Assembly: GCA_002286715.1 (NCBI GenBank)
Contig: NSJX01000026.1
Location: 248,001 to 312,000 of the forward strand
Reading direction: 5' to 3'
Length of the DNA stretch: 64,000 nucleotides
From: Dentipellis sp. KUC8613
Taxonomy: Eukaryota; Basidiomycota; Agaricomycetes; Russulales; Hericiaceae
A program made the translations under genes and the position numbers. Shown one piece after another: positions 12,177 to 23,323 of the stretch; position 1 is the stretch's first letter, and the number at the start of each line of letters is the position of its first letter. Under the pieces are notes generated by a model. That model did not search any database, was not told where the DNA came from, and saw only the letters and a program-made list of their open reading frames with translations.

Positions 12177-15100
12177 TTATTGCGTCAAAGAGAAAAACGC
12201 CGACCGCCGCGGAGGCCTCTTGACAGCCCCTGCCCGCCTGTCCTTCGGAATATGCGACTTTGCCGCCGCGTCCGAGTCCGATCCCGAGCTGTCGTCTTCC
12301 TCATCGTCGTCCTCATCACCATCGTTTCCCCCGAACACATTCTGCGATTGCGTCTTCGCTACCGGCCTCAGTGCAAACGGCGATGAGGCAGACGCAGGAG
12401 AAGACTGAAATTGCGGTACTTTTGCGAGCTCTGTGAGGCGTCGAAATGGCGCGCGCTTCGCGGCGGTAGGTTTTTTGACGCGAGCGACGGGTGTGACACC
12501 TTCACCCTCAGAATCGGATGATGCAGGCGAAGCATCTCGTGCGGGTGGAAGATGCGATATCTTGTTGGGCGGTTGAGACATCGGGAACTGGCTGCTACCT
12601 GGCAGGAAAAGGGGTGTCTGCTGGAGATCGTCTGATTCCATGGTAGGCTGGCTAGAGTTCTTGTAGACGAGTGGCTTGATCGCTGAAATTTCCGAGCCCT
12701 CGTCGGGGTCAGGAAGCTCGGAAGACGGTGGCAACATGGATCCAGTCTTCCCAAGAGAATGATGGTGGTCGCCTAGACCGACACTGCTAGACCTCAGCTG
12801 GTCGATCGCGGAGACGTCGGAAGGTGCGAGAGGCGACGCTGGAGTCAATGTCTTCCACTGCGCGAAAGAAGGTTGATCGCGCTCCTGTTCATCTGTTTGC
12901 TGATCCGCAATCGGCGTCTCCGGTTTCGATGGCGCAGCGGTCTTCCCTCCGCGCTTGGATGCGGGCTTCGCAGCAGCTTTCTTGCTCGCCTTCTCAGCCT
13001 TCTTGGCTGCCGCCTTCTCCTCACGCAAGCGAGCTTTCTCCTCCTTTTCTGCCTGCTTCGCTGCCGCCCGTGCTGCCTTCTCTTCTGCTGACAGCGGGGC
13101 CCGCCCACGGCGCTTCGGCGGAGCAACCACCTCGGCCGGTGCCTGGGTGCTGGGCGGTGCTTGTGTACTAGGCGGTGCTTGCGTGCTGGGCGGTGCTTGG
13201 GAGCTAGGCTGACGTGTCGCAAGTCGCCCGGATCTGCGCGTCACTGGCCCTCCTGCTCCCACAGAGTCGCCTGCATCCGATGTCTGCGAAGCGAGGATAG
13301 ACGGGCCCGTGCCCTCGCTCATCGGCTTGCCATTGCGATCCTTCATTCGCTTCACAGTGCCAGGCTTGGGCGTCGTTCGCACAGGTGATGCACGACGCTG
13401 GCTCGGATCCATCTCGATGGGGTCGTCCTCCACGTCCCGGACGGGTGTCTGACGCTCGAAGCCATCGGCGGGCTCGATGGATTCCAGTTCGTCATCCTTC
13501 TGCATGCTTGGCTGGGGCGTCGATCGATCCGTTTGGCTCGACGTGGCGGATGGTTCTGCATGGACGTCGTCCTGCGCATCCGTCGCCGCCGCTTGTGAGT
13601 TCTGCGCCGGCAGGACGTCTACGTCCTCTTCGACATGCGCGCTGACGTCGGCCGCCTCGGGCGAGCCGGCCTCGTCTGCGGCCTGTTGCTTCGGCGACGG
13701 CTGCTCGTCAGGGGATTCAATACCCTTAACGGTCGTATCAGACTCGGGTGATGCAGACCTGCGCTGGTCTCTGCCAGTCTCTGTCTCCTTTTCCCCTTCG
13801 TCATCGGGCGAGGATGGTTCTGGGGCCGCGACCAGGGTGGGTTGAGGAGCTGCAACCTTCTCGCCTGCGTCACCTTCGACGACCGTTGGTGCGGAGTCTT
13901 CCGAGATGGCCTTGTCGGATGGCACGTCGACCGCGATAGGTACGTCGGCGGATTGGTCGGCTACTTGTTCATCCGCCACTTCATCTTCGTTCTGAAGGTC
14001 CTCCAACTCGGAAGGCGATGGGGTCTGCATATAGAAGTCAAAACTGAAACTTTTCACACAGACGAGACGACCTACGGGTTCAGGAGGCGGCACCTCCTGC
14101 GAGCCATCCATATAGACCAAAGGTGAGGCACGCATCGCCGGATCGTCCAGAGTCATCTCATTGTCTGAGTCGGCCACTTCCGCAGAAGACGAGCGCTCTC
14201 GAACGACAGCCTTCGACTGCCGCCTAGTCACCTTCCGCTCATCTTCGTCATCCTCTTCGTCCACAGGTGGGGAATCCTCAAGCTCTGATTCGTCCTCGGT
14301 GTTGGTATTGCTATCCACGGGGAGCTCATCAAGGACACTCCGGCGGGGTCCAGAGCGCTGCGGACCGGCGATGATGGCTTCAAGTTCGTCCTCGATGGTC
14401 GCGCCGCTACCCGCATACGAGAGTTGCGAGGTCGACAACCCTAAGGGAGCGGAAGAAGGTTGAGTGGGCTGCGGTGGCACGTGATCCTCAGGCACATCTT
14501 GAGCAGCCTTATCCTCTTCGTCTTCGTCTTCGTCCTCGTCCTCCTCTTCATCTGAGCTGTCGTTACTACTGCCCTCATCTTGACCCTGGATCGTCACTTC
14601 CGAGATGGTAGTCCCGACAGGCAGGGTAGGCGTCGACGGCCTCAAAATGTTGCCTAACGACACGCCATTGACAACAGGGGAGAGGTTCAGCGGCCGAGGC
14701 GCCGATAGGCGTCGCGGGGTATGAGCAGCCTCCTGTGATGAAGAATTCTCGACTGTCTTCTCAGCGGTCTTCTCGGGTGAAGGGAGTTTGGGAGCAGTAA
14801 CTTCCTCAGGACTACTGGCATCAGAGGCGTCAGACGATTCAGCAAGTGCTGCCTTATCGACGTCGCCCGGCACCCACGAGATGCTCAGCCGCGATTTACT
14901 GGGCCTCTTCTTCAGCGCAGACGCCTTCGGGGCTTCGGTGGGCAGAGTCGGAGCCGCGGCTTGAGTTGATGGCGGTGTTGCAGTCGGAGTCGGCAGCGTC
15001 TTCGCTGATGCAGAGCTAGAGGTGCTGGAGTTCGATATCGACTTCGCGACGGCAGCCGCCGCAATAGCCCGAATATCCTTCTGGAACTCGCTCAACTCCG

Positions 15101-17546
15101 AAGCGGTGAGATCGGACTCGGTGATGGGCGGCTTCGGAGGCTTCTGAGTAACTTTATGTGGTTGAGTGTTAGCGCAGATTCAGACTGTGAACATTGATCC
15201 TACCTGCGGAAGATTTGCGCGGCTTAGGTTTGGCCTTCAGCTCTGCGGTGGGCTCCTGGGTGTCGTCTATTATGATTTTAGTTCTGAGTCAGAAAGCTCG
15301 AGAGATATGGAATACGAACTGGGCGCAGTTGCAGACGCAGGTAGCTCGTGCACTGATTTATCGGCTTCGACAGCGCTAGACTTCCGTCCGGCCTTCTTAG
15401 CCTTGACAGGCGGTGCATCGCCGTTTGGGGCCTGGTGTACTGCAGGGGGGTAAAGATGACATGAGTCGGCGAGGATTTGGAGGAAGTCGAGATACAGACC
15501 AGACCCAGAGTTGACGTCCGCGGCTGCGGGAACCTCATCCGTCTGTTTCGCAATTGTTGCGGCTTTTGACTTCCGTCTGCCTTTCGCATCCTTAGCAGAC
15601 TCTGCGTCGTTCTTGCAAGTCTCAGGTGCTAAGTTGAAAACGAGCATTAGTCGAAGTCAGGGCGAAGCAGATCTTGACTGAAACAAACCTGGCTGAGGAT
15701 TGGAATCCTCCGCAGCTATGGACGCGGTCGGGGCAGGAGTCTCAGCCTCGAGAACCGTCGACTTTCGTCGCTTAGCTTTCGCCGGGGCGGCCTCGACTTC
15801 CGCTCGGGCGGTAGCCGGCTCTTCAATCGATGTTGATTAAGCCAAGCTCAGGGAAAAGGTAGAGTAGAGCACGAACCAGGTATTTCCGCAGCCTTTGATG
15901 TGGCATCCTGCTCAGCGCTCGGAGCTTGCGACTTTCGCCGCTTGGCTTTCGCTTTCTCCAGATCTTTGACCGCATCGGCCGATGCTGCGACGGGGCTTCT
16001 GTTCGCAACAGACGCATTTTTGCGTATAGACTTGACCGCCGCCTCCACAGCCTTCGACCGCTGATCCTTCTCGGCCTTCTCAACCTCGACGACATTCTCC
16101 GCGGCGGTGGGTTTAGAAGGAGCAGCGACAGATGTTGGTCCACTCTCCTCCGGAGTCGCGGCGAGCCCCTTCAATTTCGCCTTCTTCTCTTTCTTCTTCC
16201 TCTCCTTCTCTTTCCTCCTCTCCTCCTCCTCACTCTTCTTTCTCTTCTCCTCGACTTGAGCGGAAGCCTCGGCCTCGCCAGAAACACTATCCTTGTTCTT
16301 CGCGCGTTTCGCCTTCTTCAGGGGTCTCGAAGGAGTGTCGAGAGGCGAACTGGCAACAGGCGCAGGGAGTGCAGGATCTAAAGTCGCCTCGATAGTGTTT
16401 TTGTCAGACTTCTTCTTTTTCTTCTTCAATTCCGCGTCTCCAGAAGCTTTCTTTGATGCGATATGCTCTACGACATCAGGAGTCGCAGTCCGTTTGCGCT
16501 TCTTTTTGCGCTCCTGAGGTTGTGCGTCGGGAGCGGGAGCCGGGTTCACTGGAGGCGCCGGGCGCTGGGGTATATGCGCAGGGGTCGGGAGGGCGAGTGG
16601 TTGGCCGGGGATTGCGATGGGTATTCCAGCAGAAGCAGGTCTACTGGGGGCAGGAGTCGACGGTTCAGGAGTCACGTCGGGAATAGACTCGGTCTGTGAC
16701 TTCTTTCGCTTGTGCTTGGCCGCTTTCGCAGTTGGGACGTCTGCGTCACCCCGGCTAGCAGGTCGCTTGGCGGATTCTGCGTCTTTGGCCTTCTTGGACT
16801 CCTTGACAGTAGCCGGCACCTTCGTGTGTGTGTTCGCGTCTCGCGAGCTAGAAGTCACAGGCGCTGCTTCAGCGCGAAGAGGTACGACGGTCGTGCCTTC
16901 GAAGGCCACTTTCCGTTTCTTCCTTCTCGGCTCAGAGTCTTCGGACTCAGTATCGGACGGCCGACTCTCAGAACCGGGTGTCCTGAGTCTGACGGGCACG
17001 GCACTCGCGACAGATGAGACGGAGTTCTGTCGCTTTTTGGTTCTCTTCTTAGAGGCCTGATAAAGGCTGGTTAAGTGTCTGGTGCATGGTTGATCAGAAG
17101 TGGGAAGAGTCACCTGAGGAGCAAGTGCAGGATCGAAACCTGCTGCACCAATTTGAGTCGGCTCGTCACCATCGACAGAGACAACTACATTAACGTGTGA
17201 CGTGGATCGCAGCACTGACTTGAACGCCTCAAAGTCACCATCTAAAAAATCCAAAATGAGCTCCCAAAATGCACGAAAAGCAGACTAAGACCCACCGTCA
17301 TCTAGATCGATCCTTTTATTATCCCGGAGCTGCGCCAACGCGAGCCCCACGTCCGCGCCAATCCCCAGCTTGCTCCTCACCACATCCTTCGTCTCCGCGA
17401 GCGACCCCTCTGCAACGGACACCGACGTCGTCAAAATGAAATCGGGGCGGAGAGCACAAGGCCGACGGCCCGGCCGACCCACCTTTAAACAATCGATCGA
17501 ACGTCCTGCCCGCCGCATGGTACGTTATCCGCGGAAACTCAGCCAT
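12177..17546 (-). CDS. Large disordered nuclear protein with ubiquitin-like N-terminus and RKS exon repeats (possibly Net1/Dnt1-like)
   Basis: Nine exons give about 1,640 aa. The first three (17546-17483, 17409-17296, 17241-17114) encode a compact region from FPRITYHA to VVVSVDGDEP whose pattern resembles a ubiquitin-like or PB1 fold. Exon 4 (17056-15877) is Lys-rich with repeated KKKRK stretches, likely nuclear signals. Exons 5-8 are short, each with a variant of K..RRKS (AKRRKSTVL, KGRRKSKAAT, AGRKSSAV, KPRKSSAG); exon 4 ends with AKRRKSQAPS. Exon 9 (about 15158-12177) is acidic and Ser/Pro-rich, with three APPSTQ repeats near 13150-13205, a K/E/A coiled-coil-like run, and a C-terminal FRRLTELAKVPQF followed by an acidic patch. 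A ubiquitin-like N-terminus, disorder and a short C-terminal motif recall yeast Net1/Dnt1 Cdc14-binding proteins. That link is inference only. Confidence 0.75.
13141..13205 (-). repeat. In-frame tandem repeat encoding PPSTQA units
   Basis: Three near-identical 18-24 nt units (GTGCTGGGCGGTGCTT and variants) inside the last exon of the nuclear protein encode the peptide PPSTQA three times. This is a small coding minisatellite likely to vary in length. Confidence 0.7.
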
Positions 17547-17765
17547 CCCAGTCGCTGAGGGCGCGCTGGCCTCGTCTGTGCTGTCGAGCAGGGCGGCGAG
17601 CTCGTGCGAGGAGACACGGGAAATTCAGAGAGTTCGCCGTCGACGCGTTCTGCAAAGTCGCCGCGGGCGCTCGGCGGATGCCGACACGCGCGCGAAGGTT
17701 CCCACGCGAGCGAGCCTGTGTCGCCGTCGTCTCTCCGTTCGTGTCCGTCACATTTCATAGCAAAC
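17547..17765. promoter_or_regulatory. Bidirectional promoter between nuclear protein and complex I subunit
   Basis: Only 219 nt separate the two divergent start codons, so both genes must share this control region. No clear TATA box is present. Confidence 0.6.
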
Positions 17766-18149
17766 ATGGCCGGCCCTACTGGTATGTTCTCCTTGCTTTC
17801 TTGTTAGTCTTACCCGAATAAATTATGGCTGACGACGATTGAATCCGTTAGGACCAGGATTCCACCCGCATCTGCCTGGGTTCAGACATCAATTCCTCGC
17901 GAAAGCACTCGGTGCCTCCATGTGGTTCTTCCTCTTCTACCGGGCAAGGTGCGTCACAAAGTTTCGTTGTTCTGCTCGTGACGCTTACCGTTATAAACAG
18001 AGAGGATGGCGCGAAGCTCTTGGTGCGTTGCTTTCGATTGAGTTACAGCGCGTTGATACGACGTGCTGTTACAGGGCTTGAGGCATCCTTGGGAGGGCCA
18101 CGGCCACGGCCACGATGCGCACGGAGAACACGAGGAACACCACCACTGA
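17766..18149 (+). CDS. Complex I accessory subunit, NDUFB2-like
   Basis: Four small exons (17766-17781, 17852-17948, 18001-18022, 18075-18149) give 69 aa. The sequence has FHPHLPGFRHQFLAKALGA, then one membrane segment (SMWFFLFYRAR), then LLGLRHPWEGHGHGHD and a His-rich end. This arrangement, one helix followed by an LGL.HPWE motif and a His/Asp tail, is that of the B2 subunit family of mitochondrial NADH:ubiquinone oxidoreductase, an inner-membrane accessory subunit. Assignment is from memory of fungal homologues. Exon 3 is only 22 nt, and the frame holds across all junctions. Confidence 0.8.
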
Positions 18150-18478
18150 TTATAGATCATACCTTATGTTTTTCACCAGCAATAGAGAGGCTTGAGCATC
18201 TATCTGCGCCTTCATGCGAGTTTGAGCCGCAGTCATCCGCACGACCCTCGGTCTCTTCCACACACTTGCGAACCGCGAAACTTTGGCCTGGGTCTTCTGG
18301 AACGGAGCGTCGAAGTTCTAGATATTTATCACCTGGTCGACGGATCCCGAAGCCAGCATCGTTGTGCTGCCCTTCGGCTGAGGTGTGAATAAGGTATCGA
18401 GAAAAACATATTTACAACGCTCAAGCAGCCTACAACTCCCAAGAAATATACCCTAAGTACGGCTACTAGACAACGATT
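18150..18478. other. Convergent 3' intergenic region
   Basis: Short gap between the convergent complex I subunit and HEM15 genes, presumably holding both 3' ends. No gene seen. Confidence 0.6.
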
Positions 18479-19913
18479 CTACCTGCCACCCCGAGCGAAC
18501 CACGACTTCTGCTGTGCGCAGACGGCGTTCGTGCATCCTGGGCAACGGAGACCCATTTGCACCGACGTAGGCCCGATCTTGCCTGCAGAGTACTCCCGCA
18601 AGTGATTTGCTGTGATGTCTGCGAGTGCGCGGATGAAGACTGGCGACTCGTTGAGTGATTCGGCGCGGTGCACGTCGATCCCGAGCTACGAGGCAGCGGC
18701 GTCAGCGTTGCGCGTGGGTGATGTCAAACGAGATAACATACCTCCTTTGCCTCCTTCACGTACTCCAAGTCGAGTTCATAGAGCGTCTCGATGTGGTCAC
18801 TAGTGAACGCAATGGGAACCAAAACCAGCTGTTTCTTTCCCAATCTCGCCAAGCCCTTAATCGCATCCGACGTCTGTGGCCCCATCCACGCCGACGGGCC
18901 AACTTGCGACTGCCACACAAGGCGGAAAGGATTTGAGTTCTTCAAACGGTTCATTACTGCATTCACAGTAGACGAGACCTCGAGGACATAGGGGTCGCCG
19001 CGGTTGACAACGGACATCGGGAGCGAATGCGCGGAGAAGAGGAGAACGGTTTCGGAGCGGGTGGATTCTGGGAACTTTTGGAGTGCTGCTTCAATATTTT
19101 GAGAGACAGCCTGCGCGCGATACATAAATACGACCGTCAATGGACGAGAGTATTCGGGCGTACCTCGACAAAACCCGGATGTGTACCCCACCGGTCGATG
19201 ACGCTCCACTCAATGCCCTCCCCTGCTGCCCCCGAACGACCCTGCCTGTATAACTCATTGAGACTGCTCCCCGTCGTGCTACAGCTGTACTGCGGGTACT
19301 GGGTGAACGCGACCGCACGCTTGACTCCGTCCGCCTTCATCTGTCGCGTCGCTTCATCCGTCAAAGGCTTCGCATAGCGGAACGCGACGTAACTCTTGTG
19401 CGGCGCGGTCTCCGGGTGAAGTTCGTCGAGCAAGGCTGCCATGTGTTTGCCTTGGTACTCGGTGTAACGGAGGATGGGAGAGCCGCCGCCAATGTCGGTG
19501 TACTGCTGCTCAATTTGGGGTGTGCGTCGTTTGGCGATCAGAGGCGCAAGAATGGATTGGAAAGGGAGGGGGATGAGGTCGCCGTCCATGAAGAGGTTCT
19601 TGAGAAAATCATAGGTTTCCGGGACCTGAGCAGCAATCGTAAGTCGCGTCGCTGCTTGGAGACACTTAGCAGTCTTACGGTCGATGGACCACCCATGTTA
19701 AGCATGACAATGGCTTCATTATAACTCAATTTATTTAAAAATATACGGTGCAGCATAGTCGGTACATACCTGTGGGACTGCACGAATGTCAGCTTATGAA
19801 TTTTGTCCAGCTGCAGACGCGTACCTTTTGCTGCTCGATGGCGCGTTATGAAGCGTCGCATATGAGCGCGCCAGAGACCTGCTCAAAGCATTCGTCTTCC
19901 TGAGTGCCGACAT
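18479..19913 (-). CDS. HEM15: Ferrochelatase
   Basis: Six exons are predicted: 19913-19825, 19777-19770 (8 nt), 19713-19679, 19625-19164, 19110-18742 and 18685-18479, giving 389 aa. The enzyme inserts ferrous iron into protoporphyrin IX, the last step of haem synthesis, at the matrix side of the inner mitochondrial membrane. The N-terminus [20 protein letters not shown] is a typical mitochondrial presequence. Family motifs follow: [69 protein letters not shown] with the catalytic His, [15 protein letters not shown], and [16 protein letters not shown] with the conserved Glu. The C-terminus has CPGCTNAVC, which with an upstream Cys matches ligands of the 2Fe-2S cluster seen in animal and some fungal enzymes. 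The 8-nt exon is needed to join the presequence to [12 protein letters not shown] in frame. Confidence 0.96.
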
Positions 19914-20533
19914 GGCGCTGGGTGCTGGGAGGAAGGAGGAGAGCGTGCCGACGACGCGCAGACGTCGTACTTAACCGTGCTCGACGCGGCGCGCGGCCCA
20001 ATCACTGGCCTACAATTTGGGTCACGCCGTGGGAATTTGGACACGCTCACGCGCGCGTCGCTTCGGCTTCTTCCGACGCGCGGCTGTCTGGTCACGGTCG
20101 TTCCCCTGTCCTCCTCCTCCTCCTTCCTCTTTACATCCGTTCTTCCGTCCATTCACTTCTGGTCCCATGCTCTTCTCCGCACCCCGCATCGGAAGAATTT
20201 CATTCAATGCTGGCCTGCAGCCGCTTTGGACCGCTCTCGGCTTCAAGGTTTGTATACTCCCGCGGCAAGAGGCTGGTCTGAATTAAAATGTTGCCGCATT
20301 CCGCCAACTCACCTTTACTTCCGTCGCGAGGTGAGTCTTCCGCGCAGCGATGTATAAAATGCTGCGCAGTATCCCTATCCTCCGTCTCCAACCCTTGCTT
20401 TATACTTTCATCTGCACACCAATCACACAGCACACCATCTTTATAGGCCGGTCCTATAACTCGCCCGCACTCTACTCTTCTGCTCTCACAACCTCATTTG
20501 CTTCATCCATCTACTCGCTTATCCTCATCTACC
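19914..20533. promoter_or_regulatory. Divergent promoter region of HEM15 and the 20534 gene
   Basis: A 620-nt region between two divergent starts. The right half is strongly CT-rich on the plus strand, as in fungal leaders, and has short upstream ORFs (for example from 20167) that could be uORFs. No classical TATA box was seen. Confidence 0.5.
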
Positions 20534-21704
20534 ATGTTTCTCACGAAGAGCCCCGTTGCGTCTGTCCCGACGCCGTCTCCCATTCAGGCCACAGTGGTAA
20601 GTTGATCGTCCACAATTATCCGGCCACAATGTCACTGACCCTATTTAGTGCCCTAATGGTTTCCATATTCACGCCCCCCATCTTCCCAACGGGTCGACCT
20701 CCACCCAACCCTGCGAGCATTGCGGACTCCAGGGCGCACCCCCTCGTCGGCCTTCCCTCACGCAGCGGCTCTCGCGCCTGACCATGCTGCAAACGTCCCC
20801 TCGGGAGCACCCCAACTATTTCGGCCCGGACACCCCCGGCCTCCCTCCCTACGTCTCCCCCGCCTCCGAGCAGCGGTCGATGTTCGACGACAGAGAGGAG
20901 CAAGACTTAACTCCTTCTCTGCCCTCCACCGCGAGCATCCTCGAAACCCTCTACCCCCCTAATCGCGCATTCGCCCGCGACATGCCCGACTTCCGCGAGC
21001 TCAGCTCCACCTTTACCACCGGGCAGGCCCGCAGGCGTGCCCCCACCACGGCCGCAAGTCCCCTCCGCAACGAGTTTGCGCGCAGCCGCAGGGAGTCCGA
21101 GCTCTCGGGCTTGGGCATACGCATTGGTCGCCCCGAGCACTCGTTGGCGCCCGTTCTTCCGGAGACGCCAGTAGGAGACGATTTGGAGGACTCCATCCGC
21201 AATGCCTTGGATTCTACCAACCGCGCTCAGCCCGAGGAGGTTGCAGAGGCTACCGCGACTCCTGCCCGCGTCCTCTCTACTCCCCCTCCTCGCTCTGCCG
21301 AGCGGCCTGCGCCTGCTCCGGAGTACACGCCTCTTCACCCTCCTGGCTTGTACCCTGCCGCGCGCCGTCCATCGTCCGGCATTGCCCGTGGCGACACCGT
21401 CGCCCGTCGCCGTGCCGCATTTCAAACACTTGGCGCGATGCAGGAACACTCTGAGCTTCTCAACGTCCCTCGCGCCCCGCGTCTCCCGTCGGGCTCTTTC
21501 ATGTCGCCCTATGCGGAGCAGGCTGCGCAGGAGGGGTGGTACGAACCGCCTCCTCCCTACGGGCCGCACGCGTCGGACCCTGTCCTCGAAATCCGCCCTG
21601 GCATCATCATCACGTCCGGCGGCTCTGGAGACCGTCCGCGCGTCGGGTACGCGCCCGTCGACGAGCGTCCTCTGCACCCTTACTCCCGTAGGAATAGGAA
21701 CTAG
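20534..21704 (+). CDS. Uncharacterised Pro/Ser/Arg-rich protein
   Basis: Two exons (20534-20596, 20649-21704) give 372 aa starting MFLTKSPVASVPTPSPIQ. Soon after the junction comes CPNGFHIHAPHLPNG and CEHCG, so a small Cys/His group could bind zinc, though spacing matches no class I know. The remainder is low in order: PPYVSPASEQRSMF, a stretch with SIRNALDSTNRA, ARRRAAFQTLGAMQEHSELLNVPR and YEPPPPYGPHASDPVLEIRPGIIITSGG. There is no signal peptide or membrane helix. Codon use is smooth and the frame long, so it is a real gene, but I do not recognise its function. Confidence 0.8.
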
Positions 21705-22193
21705 GATTATTGGCTCCCTTCGGTATAGATGCGTGGCTCCGTCGTCTCCCCGTCTTGTCGTTCCGTCGTCTCTCGCTCCGTCGGGCCTGTAGATATTTTT
21801 GGTCTTGATGACAATAAAGCATAACGTTCAGCCACTCGTGCGCCGTCTTCTGTTCTCGCACCCCCCAAACTGAGTGCTTTCAGGCTTCTTTGCAGCTTCG
21901 CTGCTGTCAATGCACATGTGCGTTCGGGGTTTGCGTCATCTAGAGCGTGCGTGGAACGTCTTCTTAGCGTCTTCGGCCGACAGCAAGACGTGTGTGAATG
22001 TCGGGGCTATAGGCCCCGACCGTCTTTGAATATTCAACCCTGTTTATGGTGTGTTTGCACATTGAGTTATGTCCGTCTGTCCGACCCCACAATTGCATAT
22101 ATATGCAGGTACTGGGTGTTCGTCAAATTTCAGCAGCAGCAGTCTCACCTGCGCTGACGTCTACGCCCTCTCACCCTGGCTTGACTTCGCGAC
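21705..22193. other. Intergenic, promoter of methyltransferase copy 1
   Basis: Contains a short hairpin at 22001-22019 (TCGGGGC, loop TATAG, GCCCCGA) and the promoter block described separately. Confidence 0.55.
22095..22115 (+). promoter_or_regulatory. TATA / CAGGTACTGG promoter block of copy 1
   Basis: GCATATATATGC runs directly into CAGGTACTGG, about 90 nt before the ATG at 22194. The same TATA plus CAGGTAC arrangement precedes copies 2 and 3. Confidence 0.65.
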
Positions 22194-23323
22194 ATGGCTG
22201 GTAAATTCGAAGAGAATTTGGTTGGAGACGTGACGCCTCTCGACAATAGCCTTTACAAGTTGGAAGACGAACAGAAGGTGTTCTTCAAGGCGACCACGGG
22301 CATTACTGACGATGAAGAGCTGAAGAAACACATTTTGGAGGTCCAAGCGAGGGCCTATGCCGTACGTGCTGCATCATTACGCTATGACTGCTAGGCGCAG
22401 CTTACCTCTCGGAAACACAGCTCCGGCCGTATCCTTGCATCCAACGCTTCACGTTCATCGAGTAAGCTTATTTTCCAGCGAATCATCGTCAAGCTGGATG
22501 AAGTATTGATATTTTCTCGCAGCATTGGAATCACGAAGAATACTGAGGCGTACCAGAACCTGCTCAAGCTGGGCAAGGAGCGGCCCGATGCAGTGTTCAT
22601 CGACCTAGGATGTTGCTGTGGGTCTTTGAAACGGATCCCTGCGCCAAAGGTACCGACGCTGACGTCCTGGCAATTTATAGTCGGTAACGATGCCCGCAAA
22701 GCGATATTCGACGGCTTTCCCATGCAGAACGTCGTCACCAGCGACCTTCATAGCGGTATGGACGCCTTCTTGACGGGGCTGCGACGAGTTTTGACCAGTC
22801 CGATTCAGAATTCTGGGACCTCGGACACGCGTTGTTCAAGACGACGCCGGAGACATACACCGTGCCCTTCATCGGAGGCGACGTCTTCGACCCCGCGCAT
22901 CTCGCGCTCGCCGCGCCCCTCGCGACGTCCTCGATTCCCCCGGCGCCGCGGCCGGACCTCCAGACGCTCACGTCGCTGAATCCGCTGCGCGGGCACGTCT
23001 CCGCGATCTTCGCGAGCGCGTTCTTCCACCTGTTCACGGAGGCGCAGCAGCTGGAGCTCGCGCGCAAGCTCGCGGGGCTGCTCGACCCGCGGCCCGGGTC
23101 GATGATCTTCGGCATGCACGTCGGCGCCCAGACCAAGGGCGCGCGCAACGCGCCGTCGTGCGTGCCGAACAAGAAGTGGGACATATTCATGCACTCGCCC
23201 GAGAGCTGGGCAGAGATGTGGGACGGCGAGGTGTTCCCGAAGGGCACGGTCAAGGTCCAGGCCTCTCTGTCCCCGCTTGAGGAGAACTGGGTGTACATGC
23301 GCTGGTCGGTCATTAGGGTGTAG
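22194..23323 (+). CDS. SAM-dependent methyltransferase, array copy 1
   Basis: Exons 22194-22361, 22421-22461, 22523-22617, 22681-22755 and 22809-23323 give 297 aa. After a short acidic leader, LYKLEDEQKVFFKATTGI and a helical VQARAYA segment precede LRPYPCI, then motif I DLGCCFGNDARKAIFDG made across exons 3 and 4, NVVTSDLH (the post-motif acid for the ribose) and EFWDLGHALF. The C-terminal exon has FDPAHL, LNPLRGHVSAI, FHLFTEAQQ and MHSPESWAEMWDGEVF. Order and motifs match the class I methyltransferases found in fungal meroterpenoid clusters (AusD type, from memory). Substrate is unknown; no synthase gene is nearby. The array copies are close paralogues. Confidence 0.9.
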
